DNA of 38,726 nucleotides, taken from NCBI GenBank assembly GCA_023622765.1, contig JAMNYO010000004.1, forward strand, positions 1 through 38,726, written 5' to 3'. Source of the DNA: Bacteroidota bacterium (GTDB lineage: Bacteria > Bacteroidota > Bacteroidia > Bacteroidales > Dysgonomonadaceae). Numbering within the stretch: position 1 is the stretch's first letter; the number at the start of each line of letters is the position of its first letter. A program made the translations under genes and the position numbers. This document shows positions 1-6,770 of this stretch, one piece after another. The notes beneath the pieces were generated by a model. The model was not told where the DNA came from. It was given only the letters and a program-made list of their open reading frames with translations, and ran no database searches.

Positions 1-1
1 T

Positions 2-160
2 AGGATGAGCAAAGCGCGACGACTGCTTGATGCTGATGCTTCAACGCCCGTTGGAGAGATCGCCTTAATGTGCGGTTTTGCAGATATGGGCTACTTCTCC
101 CGCACGTTCAAGCAACTCTTCTCGATGACACCCTCTCAATACCGCAAACGGGGGCGGTAA
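2..160 (+). CDS. AraC-family transcriptional regulator, C-terminal end (5' truncated)
   Basis: Only the last 52 codons are inside the window; the frame is open from base 2 to the TAA at 158-160. The translation shows the second helix-turn-helix of an AraC/XylS DNA-binding domain: a RMSKARRLL helix, then VGEIALMCGF, GYFSRTFKQLF and the closing MTPSQYRKR signature. It should bind DNA as a regulator, but the sensor part lies outside, so it may be either a simple AraC protein or the output domain of a hybrid two-component sensor, which is common in Bacteroidales. It lies 500 bp upstream of the fimbrial locus in the same direction, so it is a candidate local regulator; that link is inference only. 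Confidence 0.9.
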   Translation, partial: RMSKARRLLDADASTPVGEIALMCGFADMGYFSRTFKQLFSMTPSQYRKRGR

Positions 161-194
161 AATTATAGCTTGGAGAAAGTGTAAACCAATAAAC

Positions 195-297
195 AGATTT
201 GACTAATTATAATATTGACCGTGAGAATAATACCATAAAAAAACAACCGTTTTAGTCAAATTTCAACGAGAAAAATCCCCCATAAAGTCAAATTTCT
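195..297. promoter_or_regulatory. Inverted and direct repeats of a TTTGACT motif, candidate operator
   Basis: AGATTTGACTAA at 195-206 is matched in inverted orientation by TTAGTCAAATTT at 252-263 (11 of 12 positions pair). A direct copy of the second arm, AGTCAAATTTC, occurs at 254-264 and again at 286-296, 32 bp apart, about three helical turns. This spacing is typical of cooperative regulator binding. The regulator is unknown; the AraC-type protein just upstream is one candidate. Confidence 0.45.
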
Positions 298-333
298 GCT
301 CCGTAATTCCTAACGTTATTTTTACTTACTCTC

Positions 334-341
334 TAAATTTG
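334..341 (+). promoter_or_regulatory. Candidate -7 element TAAATTTG
   Basis: It matches the Bacteroidota -7 consensus TAnnTTTG exactly, 38 bp after the last TTTGACT repeat. No clear TTTG -33 element sits 19-21 bp upstream, so this is weak on its own. Confidence 0.3.
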
Positions 342-479
342 CACTGGAAAAATTCTCGTGCAGAAAACCATGGAAGAGGCCAAAACTTTAGTAAAAAATG
401 TATTACCTCGTGTTTGGGGAATTTTTACCCAATTTTAAAAACAGCAAGATATACTCAACGGCTTGACGTTAAAACAAAC

Positions 480-487
480 TACCTTTG
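480..487 (+). promoter_or_regulatory. Candidate -7 element TACCTTTG
   Basis: Exact match to TAnnTTTG, with TTGAC at 463-467 upstream; the spacing of 12-14 bp is shorter than the usual 19-21. It would give a leader of about 165 nt before the gene at 661. Confidence 0.35.
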
Positions 488-660
488 CAGCGAAATGTTA
501 CAGTTTAGTGTTCATTTGACTATTTGTACATTGTGTATTGCTCATTATATTATGTATTTGCGCTAATTAACAGAGGTTACACGTTACTAAATCCCGATTT
601 TTTTACCGTGCTAAAACAGAAAATAGCAATCGTGAAATCAGTACAAACATATAAAGAATT

Positions 661-1233
661 ATGAAAAGAATAGCTTCCCTGGTATTAGGTTGGGTGGCTT
701 GTAGCTTACTCGCTTTTGCCCAAACTGGAGGATTGAAAACCAATCTTGCACATTGGGCTGCAGGCGGCACGATCAACGGTGGTTACGAGGTTGCCCTAAA
801 CCGCGGGTACACGCTAGAGCTGACAGGAGGAATCAACCCCTTCACGTTCAAAGACAACAAGAAGTTCAAGCATTGGATCATACAGCCAGAGATAAGGTAT
901 TGGCCCTGCGAAAGCTTCAACGGCCACTTCTTCGGGTTTCACGCGTTGGCAAGCGAATACAACGTCGGTGGCTTGGATATACCGGTTGGACGACTGTCAA
1001 GGTTAAAAGAGCACCGCTACGAGGGTTTCGCCTTTGGCGGTGGGTTAAGTTACGGGTACCAGTGGGTATTGGCACCCCGATGGAATTTCGAGCTAAACAT
1101 CGGTGCAGGGTACGCCTACCTTACCTACGACCAGTTCGCCTGCGTGAAGTGCGGTGAGAAGATAGCGAGCGAAACTGACCATTACCTGGGCGTGACCAAA
1201 GCGGCCATCTCCCTTATTTTCCTCATTCATTAA
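661..1233 (+). CDS. DUF3575 family outer-membrane beta-barrel protein
   Basis: The 190-residue product has an N-terminal signal peptide (about residues 1-20, ending LLAFAQ) and then alternating aromatic/hydrophobic strands such as GGYEVALNRGYTLELTGG, GGGLSYGYQWVL and WNFELNIGAGYAYL. Together with the TNLAHWAAGG start of the mature part, this is the DUF3575 pattern. The family is often found beside fimbrial genes in Bacteroidales; its biochemical role is not established. A CVKC pair lies near the C-terminus (about residues 161-164), unusual for a barrel strand. It is the first gene of the locus, 37 bp before the DUF3868 gene, probably co-transcribed. I infer a structural or assembly role in the outer membrane. 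Confidence 0.8.
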   Translation: MKRIASLVLGWVACSLLAFAQTGGLKTNLAHWAAGGTINGGYEVALNRGYTLELTGGINPFTFKDNKKFKHWIIQPEIRYWPCESFNGHFFGFHALASEYNVGGLDIPVGRLSRLKEHRYEGFAFGGGLSYGYQWVLAPRWNFELNIGAGYAYLTYDQFACVKCGEKIASETDHYLGVTKAAISLIFLIH

Positions 1234-1270
1234 GGTTTCGCACACCGAACAATTTAAATAAAATAATCGT

Positions 1271-2731
1271 ATGAAACGGAAAAACATATATATCCTGTTC
1301 GCAATGATGGTGGCCCTGTTTGTAACCATGGGAACGGCTTCCGCGCAAATCAACTACATGGAACAGGTCGCGATTGAGAACCAAACCGTGTTAAAGGAGG
1401 GCGCAATCACGACCGTTAGCCTCGATTTCATCCTGAATGACCTCGAACTCGATAAGAACGACTTGCTCATTATCACGCCGGTGATCGTGTCGACCGGCAA
1501 CGAGGTGGTACTGGAACCCGTGGCCGTGAAAGGTAAGCTTAGGAACAAGGTACTGGAAAGGCCATTCGAATGGAAAGGGAAAACACGGCTCGAGATGCCG
1601 GAGAGCAATCAATTGGTACGCGAGAACGGGACCGCACAGTCGCTGCGCTACGCTACCTCCCTACCCTTCGCCGAGTGGCAGCGTGACGCGCGCCTGATCC
1701 TGAGGGGTGAGGTAATCGGCTGTGCCGACTGCAGTGAAGCGCAACCCGACAAGCTCCTCTCGCAGAAGATCCTGCCCGACCGGTTTATCCCCACCTACCG
1801 CGTATCCTACATCGTGCCCGAGGCAGAACCGGTGAAGCAGCGCAGCGAAACCTATAGCGCCCACCTCAACTACAGGGTAGGACGGCACGACCTGTTGCCC
1901 GACTTCCAAAATAACGCCGCGGAGCTGGCCAAGGTGGGTAACATTATCCGGGAGCTGAAAGGTGATCCCGACCTGACCATCACCAACTTCACCATCTCCG
2001 GGTACGCCTCGCCCGAGGGTAACTACCAGAAGAACATGCAACTGTCGCAACGGCGCGCCGAATCGTTTGCCCGGTACATGGAGAAGGAGTACGGCTACAG
2101 TCGCGAGCAGTTCAAGGTGCAGTGGTTCGGCGAGGACTGGAACGGGCTGAGAAAGGCCGTTGAGGCATCCAACCTGGCAAACAAGGATGCCATCGTGAAT
2201 ATTATTGATAAGGTGTCTGACCATGACGCGCGCGATGCACGCCTCATCGCCCTTGACAACCGGAAAACCTATAACGAACTGTTGAATGACTTTTACCCGC
2301 CGCTCCGCCGCAACGATTACGAGGTGTCGTTCGTCTCGCGCCCGTTCAACGTGGATGAAGCGAAAGTGGTTATCAAAACGAGACCCAAGCTGCTCAGCCT
2401 GAACGAGATGTTCCTCGTCGCGCAAACGTACGAGCCGGCGAGCAAAGAGTTTAAAGAGGTATTCGATATAGCGGCCCGACTCTACCCGAATGAACCGATC
2501 GCCATTTTAAACAGCGCGGCGGCCGATATTGAGGGGGGTAACAACCAGGCGGCTATCGATCGGTTGGGCCGAATAGAGAATGACCCGCGAGCGTGGAACA
2601 ACTTGGGCGTGGCTTACGCGCGCATGAATGAGTTGACAAAGGCGAAAGACTATTTCGCTAAAGCCGCCGCTCGTGGCGATGAGGATGCTAAACATAATTT
2701 GGAACAGTTGGAAAAAGCAATGGAGGATTAG
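1271..2731 (+). CDS. DUF3868 / OmpA-like / TPR fimbrial-locus protein
   Basis: The 486-residue product has a signal peptide (ending TASAQ, about residue 26). Residues about 27-180 form a beta-rich DUF3868-type region with a CADC pair. Residues about 195-300 contain an OmpA C-terminal-like segment (LTITNFTISGYASPEGN followed by LSQRRAESFARYM), which in OmpA proteins binds peptidoglycan. The C-terminus (about 375-486) reads as TPR helices (NNLGVAYARMNELTKAKDYF). With the DUF3575 protein it would make an envelope pair linking outer membrane and cell wall, plausibly an anchoring or assembly platform for the pilus encoded next. Start: ATG at 1271 preceded by AATAATCGT, a start context that recurs in this window. 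Confidence 0.8.
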   Translation: MKRKNIYILFAMMVALFVTMGTASAQINYMEQVAIENQTVLKEGAITTVSLDFILNDLELDKNDLLIITPVIVSTGNEVVLEPVAVKGKLRNKVLERPFEWKGKTRLEMPESNQLVRENGTAQSLRYATSLPFAEWQRDARLILRGEVIGCADCSEAQPDKLLSQKILPDRFIPTYRVSYIVPEAEPVKQRSETYSAHLNYRVGRHDLLPDFQNNAAELAKVGNIIRELKGDPDLTITNFTISGYASPEGNYQKNMQLSQRRAESFARYMEKEYGYSREQFKVQWFGEDWNGLRKAVEASNLANKDAIVNIIDKVSDHDARDARLIALDNRKTYNELLNDFYPPLRRNDYEVSFVSRPFNVDEAKVVIKTRPKLLSLNEMFLVAQTYEPASKEFKEVFDIAARLYPNEPIAILNSAAADIEGGNNQAAIDRLGRIENDPRAWNNLGVAYARMNELTKAKDYFAKAAARGDEDAKHNLEQLEKAMED

Positions 2732-2759
2732 CAATTAGCAATTTTCTTAGGAGCGAGAG

Positions 2760-2784
2760 CAAAGCCAAGTTTACTTGAACTTTG
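2760..2784. repeat. Imperfect 25-bp palindrome
   Basis: CAAAG at 2760-2764 pairs with CTTTG at 2780-2784, and an inner AAGT pairs with ACTT. It directly follows the DUF3868 stop codon and could be a weak terminator or a dispersed intergenic repeat; it lacks a T tract. Confidence 0.4.
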
Positions 2785-2808
2785 CCAAGCGACGACAGAA
2801 AAGGCGCG

Positions 2809-2917
2809 TTAGCGAATGAGCAATTAGCAATGAGCAATGAACAATGAGCAATTAGTAATTAGCGAATGAGCAATGAGCAATGAACAATGAACAATGAGTA
2901 CTTAGCGAATGAGCAAT
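2809..2917. repeat. Degenerate AATGAGC-type tandem repeat
   Basis: The 16-mer TTAGCGAATGAGCAAT occurs exactly at 2809-2824, 2859-2874 and 2902-2917 (spacings 50 and 43 bp), with repeated AATGAGC and AATGAAC heptamers between. Unequal spacing indicates slippage or unequal exchange inside a satellite-like tract. Confidence 0.75.
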
Positions 2918-2950
2918 ATTAACCAATATAATAATCAACTAAAACAGACG

Positions 2951-3064
2951 ATACAAAAACAAAACAAACAAAACAAATAGAACAAAATAAACCAGTAACA
3001 AACGAAAAAGAATAATTAGAAAACAAAACAAACAAAACAAACAAAACAAACAAACAAAACAAAA
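2951..3064. repeat. AAAACAAAC low-complexity tract
   Basis: Repeated AAAACAAAC-type units, nearly free of G, immediately upstream of the fimbrillin start. Such unstructured A-rich leaders favour translation initiation in Bacteroidota, which rarely use Shine-Dalgarno sites. The effect here is inference. Confidence 0.6.
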
Positions 3065-3097
3065 TCAATTACTTAAACCATTTAAATTTTTAAAAGT

Positions 3098-4255
3098 ATG
3101 AAAGTAGCAAAACTTTTTTTAGTCGGCGCTATCGCCTTAGGCTTAGGGCTAACAGCTTGTAACAACGAGGTGGAAAACTTCACCGACAAGCCCGAAGCAA
3201 CCGTAAACGTGAAGATCGTGCAGGATGCGAACCCGGGAACGCGTGCCACAGGAAATTTGACTGATCCGGGAGTTAAACCAAATGGATTGGCTGCTGAATC
3301 GGCTGTAAAGAAAATGCAAGTGTGGATATTCTCCGGAAGTTCACTCGATGGGTATGGAGAATCTACAACAACGGAAGTTAAAGATATTGCGGTTCATACC
3401 GGTTCGCGCGACATCTACATTGTTGTGAACGGACAAGGGTTAAGCGGAACTACTACAAAAGCTCAATTGGAAGCTGCCACGCAAAGCTTACCGGTGGATG
3501 ACATCGCAACAACCGGGTTAGTCATGACGGCCGAAAAACTTACTAAAACCATTGTTGCAGGTAAAAACACCATTGGTTACGGTGCTTCTGTGCCAAACCA
3601 ATCAACAAGTTTGGGAGATGATCCGGTTAAAGTTACACGCATCAACGCACGCGTAGCCATTGCATCGGCAGTACTAGACCTGACGCCAGTAGATGATCCA
3701 ATATTTAACGCGTTAACAGACGTGCAGGTAGCCATGTTTAACGTGCAAAAAACAGCTAAAATTTTCGACCCGAGCACAACTTCCGGGAACTGGATGTACG
3801 GCGAACTGTGGCCTTCGCAGCCAGAAACTTATGAGCAAGGTGCCGGAACCAGTGAATTAGCGACTGCCTTTAAAGAAGGACCGTTTATTCTCCCCATTGT
3901 TATTACCAATGCACCCTATTTCTACGTGAACCCGATGGCAACAGCCAACAAAATGTTTATCGTTCTGCGCGGGAAGCCGACCTTAAACGGGGATCCGGTA
4001 GTTGCCGAAGGCTTATATACCGACGCTGACGGTTATACCTACTATCCCGTTTGGATTAACCAAGCCAAAGACGGCACAACGTTTGTAGGCGAATCAACAG
4101 GTGATGGTATAGTACGTCGTAACACGCAGTACAATATATACCTCACCATTAAGGGCATAGGTAATCCAGCTATCGACCCGGCTGAAGATGCCCTATTGGA
4201 TGTGAAGGTTGAAGTTGAACCGTGGAAGGTAGTAGATCAAACAGTAACTTGGTAA
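3098..4255 (+). CDS. Major fimbrillin (FimA/Mfa1-type pilin lipoprotein precursor)
   Basis: The 385-residue product has a signal peptide with lipobox LTAC (Cys21), so it is exported as a lipoprotein precursor. An NPGTRAT stretch puts Arg49 where Arg-specific proteases cut FimA and Mfa1 precursors before polymerisation. The body has two beta-sandwich domains typical of Bacteroidales fimbrillins, and the C-terminus ends in a strand of the type DVKVEVEPWKVVDQ, the segment that completes the neighbouring subunit by strand exchange. It is first of five subunit genes, separated from the anchor gene by a hairpin-rich gap that could favour its excess expression. I call it the shaft pilin because of order, size and the PW-containing C-terminus. 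Confidence 0.85.
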   Translation: MKVAKLFLVGAIALGLGLTACNNEVENFTDKPEATVNVKIVQDANPGTRATGNLTDPGVKPNGLAAESAVKKMQVWIFSGSSLDGYGESTTTEVKDIAVHTGSRDIYIVVNGQGLSGTTTKAQLEAATQSLPVDDIATTGLVMTAEKLTKTIVAGKNTIGYGASVPNQSTSLGDDPVKVTRINARVAIASAVLDLTPVDDPIFNALTDVQVAMFNVQKTAKIFDPSTTSGNWMYGELWPSQPETYEQGAGTSELATAFKEGPFILPIVITNAPYFYVNPMATANKMFIVLRGKPTLNGDPVVAEGLYTDADGYTYYPVWINQAKDGTTFVGESTGDGIVRRNTQYNIYLTIKGIGNPAIDPAEDALLDVKVEVEPWKVVDQTVTW

Positions 4256-4283
4256 TCATCAACTTTCGTTACATAAAACGCAA

Positions 4284-4337
4284 TCCGGCGCATGCTGAAA
4301 CCGGAATACCGCGGCGGGGAGTGATACCCCTCCGCGG
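4284..4337 (+). promoter_or_regulatory. Two intra-operon hairpins between shaft pilin and anchor genes
   Basis: First hairpin: TCCGG 4284-4288 with CCGGA 4301-4305. Second and stronger: CCGCGG 4309-4314 plus GGGG 4316-4319 pair with CCCC 4327-4330 plus CCGCGG 4332-4337 around a seven-base loop. No T tract follows, so it is more likely an mRNA-processing or stability element than a full terminator. Confidence 0.65.
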
Positions 4338-4364
4338 AACAGAGAAACAATAAAAAACAACAAT

Positions 4365-5294
4365 ATGAGCAACGCGAAAAAACAGGGCTTTTTACTCGTG
4401 ATAGCGCTTTTGCTGACGGGGTTGCTAAGCAGTTGCCTGAAAGAGGATTACTCGGACTGCCCTCGCCCGTTCAGGCTATTTATTAAGGCGGTGGATGCAG
4501 ACGAAAAAGATATTACCGATTCGGGAGACGTGCAACAGGTCATCCTCTTCGTGTTCAACGAGAACGGGGAGATAGTGGACGCCGTGGTGCTTGACGCCGC
4601 GGCCGTGAAAAGCCGCAATCCGGTGGGTATCAAGCTGGACTACCCGGGACACCAATCGCTCTCGTTCGTGGCATGGGGCAACACCAGCGGGGTCGATTTT
4701 CCTGATAAGGCATCGGTAAAACAGTTGAACGATCTTTACGCTAAACTCAGGGCGCAAGACGACAAACTCAAAGAGCAAGGTCAAAACGGCACCGCGCAAT
4801 CGCCTTCCGACCTCTTCTACGGTAACCTCACGGTACCGGTGGAGTACGGAAGCATTGAGCCAACGGGCGACCAAACAGTTACCATTCGACGCAAAACGGC
4901 ACAAGTCGCCATTTCGGCCATACACCTCAAGCAGTGGAACGAGAACAAAGAAGGGGAATACTCTTTCCGGCTGAAAGAGTCGCTGAACACGTACGACCAA
5001 GATGGTAACCTGACCGGAACGGCAGTGAATTACATCCCTGTTTCGCAACTTAAAGACGGAACGCTCACCGCTCCCGTTTTTAAAACCTACCCAAACGGAA
5101 CAGGACAATCATTCAGCTTGGAAATCCTCTTTAACGGCGAAGTAATCTACTCTACCAATAAAGGAGCAGACGGAAAGGCATTCGTTCCCGAAGTGGGACG
5201 CCTGCTCAATATTATTATTGACTTCCGGGCAGAAGTCAGCGTGATGTCGGTAATAACACCCTGGGGTGTGGTACATCAGTACGTGATCATTTAA
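4365..5294 (+). CDS. Mfa2/FimB-type fimbrial anchor lipoprotein
   Basis: The 309-residue product has a lipobox LSSC (Cys24), followed by the DCPRPF stretch characteristic of the Mfa2/FimB family. Family members stay lipidated, sit at the base of the pilus on the outer membrane and limit its length. Consistent with that, this protein lacks the Thr-Arg cleavage motif seen in the other four subunits of the operon. The C-terminus keeps a fimbrillin-like ITPWGVV strand. Position directly after the shaft pilin is the family's standard gene order. It starts at ATG 4365 after an AT-rich leader. Confidence 0.85.
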   Translation: MSNAKKQGFLLVIALLLTGLLSSCLKEDYSDCPRPFRLFIKAVDADEKDITDSGDVQQVILFVFNENGEIVDAVVLDAAAVKSRNPVGIKLDYPGHQSLSFVAWGNTSGVDFPDKASVKQLNDLYAKLRAQDDKLKEQGQNGTAQSPSDLFYGNLTVPVEYGSIEPTGDQTVTIRRKTAQVAISAIHLKQWNENKEGEYSFRLKESLNTYDQDGNLTGTAVNYIPVSQLKDGTLTAPVFKTYPNGTGQSFSLEILFNGEVIYSTNKGADGKAFVPEVGRLLNIIIDFRAEVSVMSVITPWGVVHQYVII

Positions 5295-5295
5295 T

Positions 5296-5359
5296 ACTAA
5301 TCGTATGAAACCGAAGGGTTACATACACTTTAATATAAAAATGAACTAATCGTATGAAA
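5296..5359 (+). repeat. Duplicated 15-bp start-site context
   Basis: ACTAATCGTATGAAA is present exactly at 5296-5310 and 5345-5359, 49 bp apart. The second copy carries the start codon of the next subunit gene; the first opens a 14-codon frame that ends 4 bp before that start. Confidence 0.85.
5305..5349 (+). CDS. Possible 14-residue leader peptide
   Basis: ATG 5305 opens MKPKGYIHFNIKMN, ending at TAA 5347-5349, whose last bases are part of the duplicated start context of the downstream gene. It could be a translated leader coupling the anchor and accessory subunit genes, or a non-functional by-product of a 49-bp duplication. There is no homology to lean on. Confidence 0.3.
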   Translation: MKPKGYIHFNIKMN

Positions 5360-6748
5360 AGAATAAAATATACTTGTAGCTTTATCGCGATATTGCTCCT
5401 GCTAATACCGGGAATGCTCACCTCTTGCATAAGAGAAGAGTTGATGCAGACCGAAGAACGCGGGTTGATTGTCATGTCGCTCGATGGGGTGACAACACGT
5501 GACGCGGGAGATCCGATTAATAGCGGTGATGCCATCATCACCAAGGTGCGTATTTTCGTATTCGTGGGTCAGGTGCTTGAAGTAAACAAAGTTTTCACGG
5601 CTGGAAACCCCGACTTCAATAACCCGTTTGTATTAAACGTGGCCACCGGTCCCAAAACCGTTTACGTGGTGGCGAACGAACGGTCTGGCATGACCACTGA
5701 CCTTAACAATGTAATCACCCAGCAACAGTTGAAAAACATCGTTACTCCACCTACAGACCCGGGAGCGTTACCGTTAAACACACCCCTTACCATGGTGGGG
5801 ACCAAAGATGTGGTAGTAATGCCCACGGTTGACCCGGACAATCCCACGGAGGTAACTGTATCACTCACTCGATTGATGGCCCGCATAAACTTGAGATTAA
5901 TAAAAGGAGACACTCCGGCAGATATCATCATCAAATCCGTCCGCTTATTTCGCGGTACTACTAAATCGGCGCTCATAGAGGGACAACCTGTACCTGGCCA
6001 AGTTTACAGGGATAATATTTACACCGGGGCAGGAGAATACGAACTTACTACATCTGGAGTGGATGCATGGACAGGTGCAACCCCCATGTACCTGTATGAA
6101 AATCCTGGCTCCGACACCTTGAATCGCGCAACCTACCTTGTCATAGAAGCGAGATACAATGGAGTAAATACCCGTTACCAGGCATACGTGAACGATGAAA
6201 CTGCCACCTCAACCGACCCGGGATATATTGCACATCCCTATGTCATCAAGCGAAACCATATATACAACATCGAGGCAACTATATCCAATATTGGAGAATT
6301 TGACGGGTTGACGCTTTCAACATTCGTCATGCCATGGAATAAACTTGAATCCGTATTAACGTACGACCGTATTTATGAAACCTCTCTCGATCCACAGCCG
6401 ACACTGGAGAACAAAAATTATTACGTGACACAGACAGCGGATGCGATCACGTTCACATTCTCAATAACAAATCCATATGGGGCGGCATGGACACCGCAAT
6501 TCACCAACCCCGACTACTTCAACGCAACGGTAACTCCCGGAACATCGCCTTACGGGTTGGGTACATATACCATTAGCATCAGTCCCAAATATGACCCGGA
6601 TACTACCGAGGAACGTACAACCGAGTTTTACATCAACGTGGGCTGGGCAGGCTCAGCAGCGGGATACGTGGAAATTCCCCTGTTGGCGGGAACATCACTG
6701 GTGGGTGTCGGCTATAGAATCGTAATCACCCAATTGACTGCACCGTAA
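5354..6748 (+). CDS. Accessory fimbrillin subunit with C-terminal BACON-like domain
   Basis: The 464-residue lipoprotein precursor has lipobox LTSC (Cys25) and a GVTTRDA motif with Arg49, the predicted protease site. Residues about 50-335 read as two fimbrillin domains (for example TKVRIFVFVGQ, TVYVVANE, LMARINLRLI, RNHIYNIEATI), ending in the FVMPWNKL strand. A further beta-sandwich of about 110 residues follows (YYVTQTADAITFTFSI to YRIVITQLTAP), whose VITQ ending resembles BACON-type domains. This resembles P. gingivalis FimC-type accessory proteins in role and place. Because a domain follows the polymerisation strand, it may sit near the pilus tip. Confidence 0.75.
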   Translation: MKRIKYTCSFIAILLLLIPGMLTSCIREELMQTEERGLIVMSLDGVTTRDAGDPINSGDAIITKVRIFVFVGQVLEVNKVFTAGNPDFNNPFVLNVATGPKTVYVVANERSGMTTDLNNVITQQQLKNIVTPPTDPGALPLNTPLTMVGTKDVVVMPTVDPDNPTEVTVSLTRLMARINLRLIKGDTPADIIIKSVRLFRGTTKSALIEGQPVPGQVYRDNIYTGAGEYELTTSGVDAWTGATPMYLYENPGSDTLNRATYLVIEARYNGVNTRYQAYVNDETATSTDPGYIAHPYVIKRNHIYNIEATISNIGEFDGLTLSTFVMPWNKLESVLTYDRIYETSLDPQPTLENKNYYVTQTADAITFTFSITNPYGAAWTPQFTNPDYFNATVTPGTSPYGLGTYTISISPKYDPDTTEERTTEFYINVGWAGSAAGYVEIPLLAGTSLVGVGYRIVITQLTAP

Positions 6749-6770
6749 ATAACAAAAAAGAAGAACCGAT

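Larger units (their letters stand above)
161..660. other. Regulatory intergenic region upstream of the fimbrial locus
   Basis: This 500-bp AT-rich stretch has no convincing gene; the 75-codon frame starting at 339 has no family resemblance and poor coding character. It holds a dyad and direct repeats (195-297) and two -7-like elements of the Bacteroidota type at 334-341 and 480-487. It most likely contains the promoter of the DUF3575 gene and possibly of the whole fimbrial locus. Confidence 0.6.
2732..3097. other. Repeat-filled leader region before the major fimbrillin
   Basis: A gene-free 366 bp. It holds an imperfect palindrome (2760-2784), a degenerate array of AATGAGC/AATGAAC units (2809-2917), and a strongly A-rich, C-containing, almost G-free stretch (about 2941-3064). 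I see no clear -7 element, so fimbrillin mRNA may come from the upstream transcript by processing or from a promoter not recognisable by eye. Confidence 0.6.

Noticed and set aside
195-263. Invertible promoter typical of Bacteroidales phase variation
   Set aside because: The arms are only 12 bp and 45 bp apart, too close for the known invertible segments, and no invertase gene is in the window; an operator is simpler.
339-566. 75-codon frame upstream of the DUF3575 gene
   Set aside because: No family resemblance, irregular composition, and it spans promoter-like elements.
1661-2425. Long minus-strand frame opposite the DUF3868 gene
   Set aside because: It mirrors the codon pattern of the real + strand gene and has no recognisable domain.
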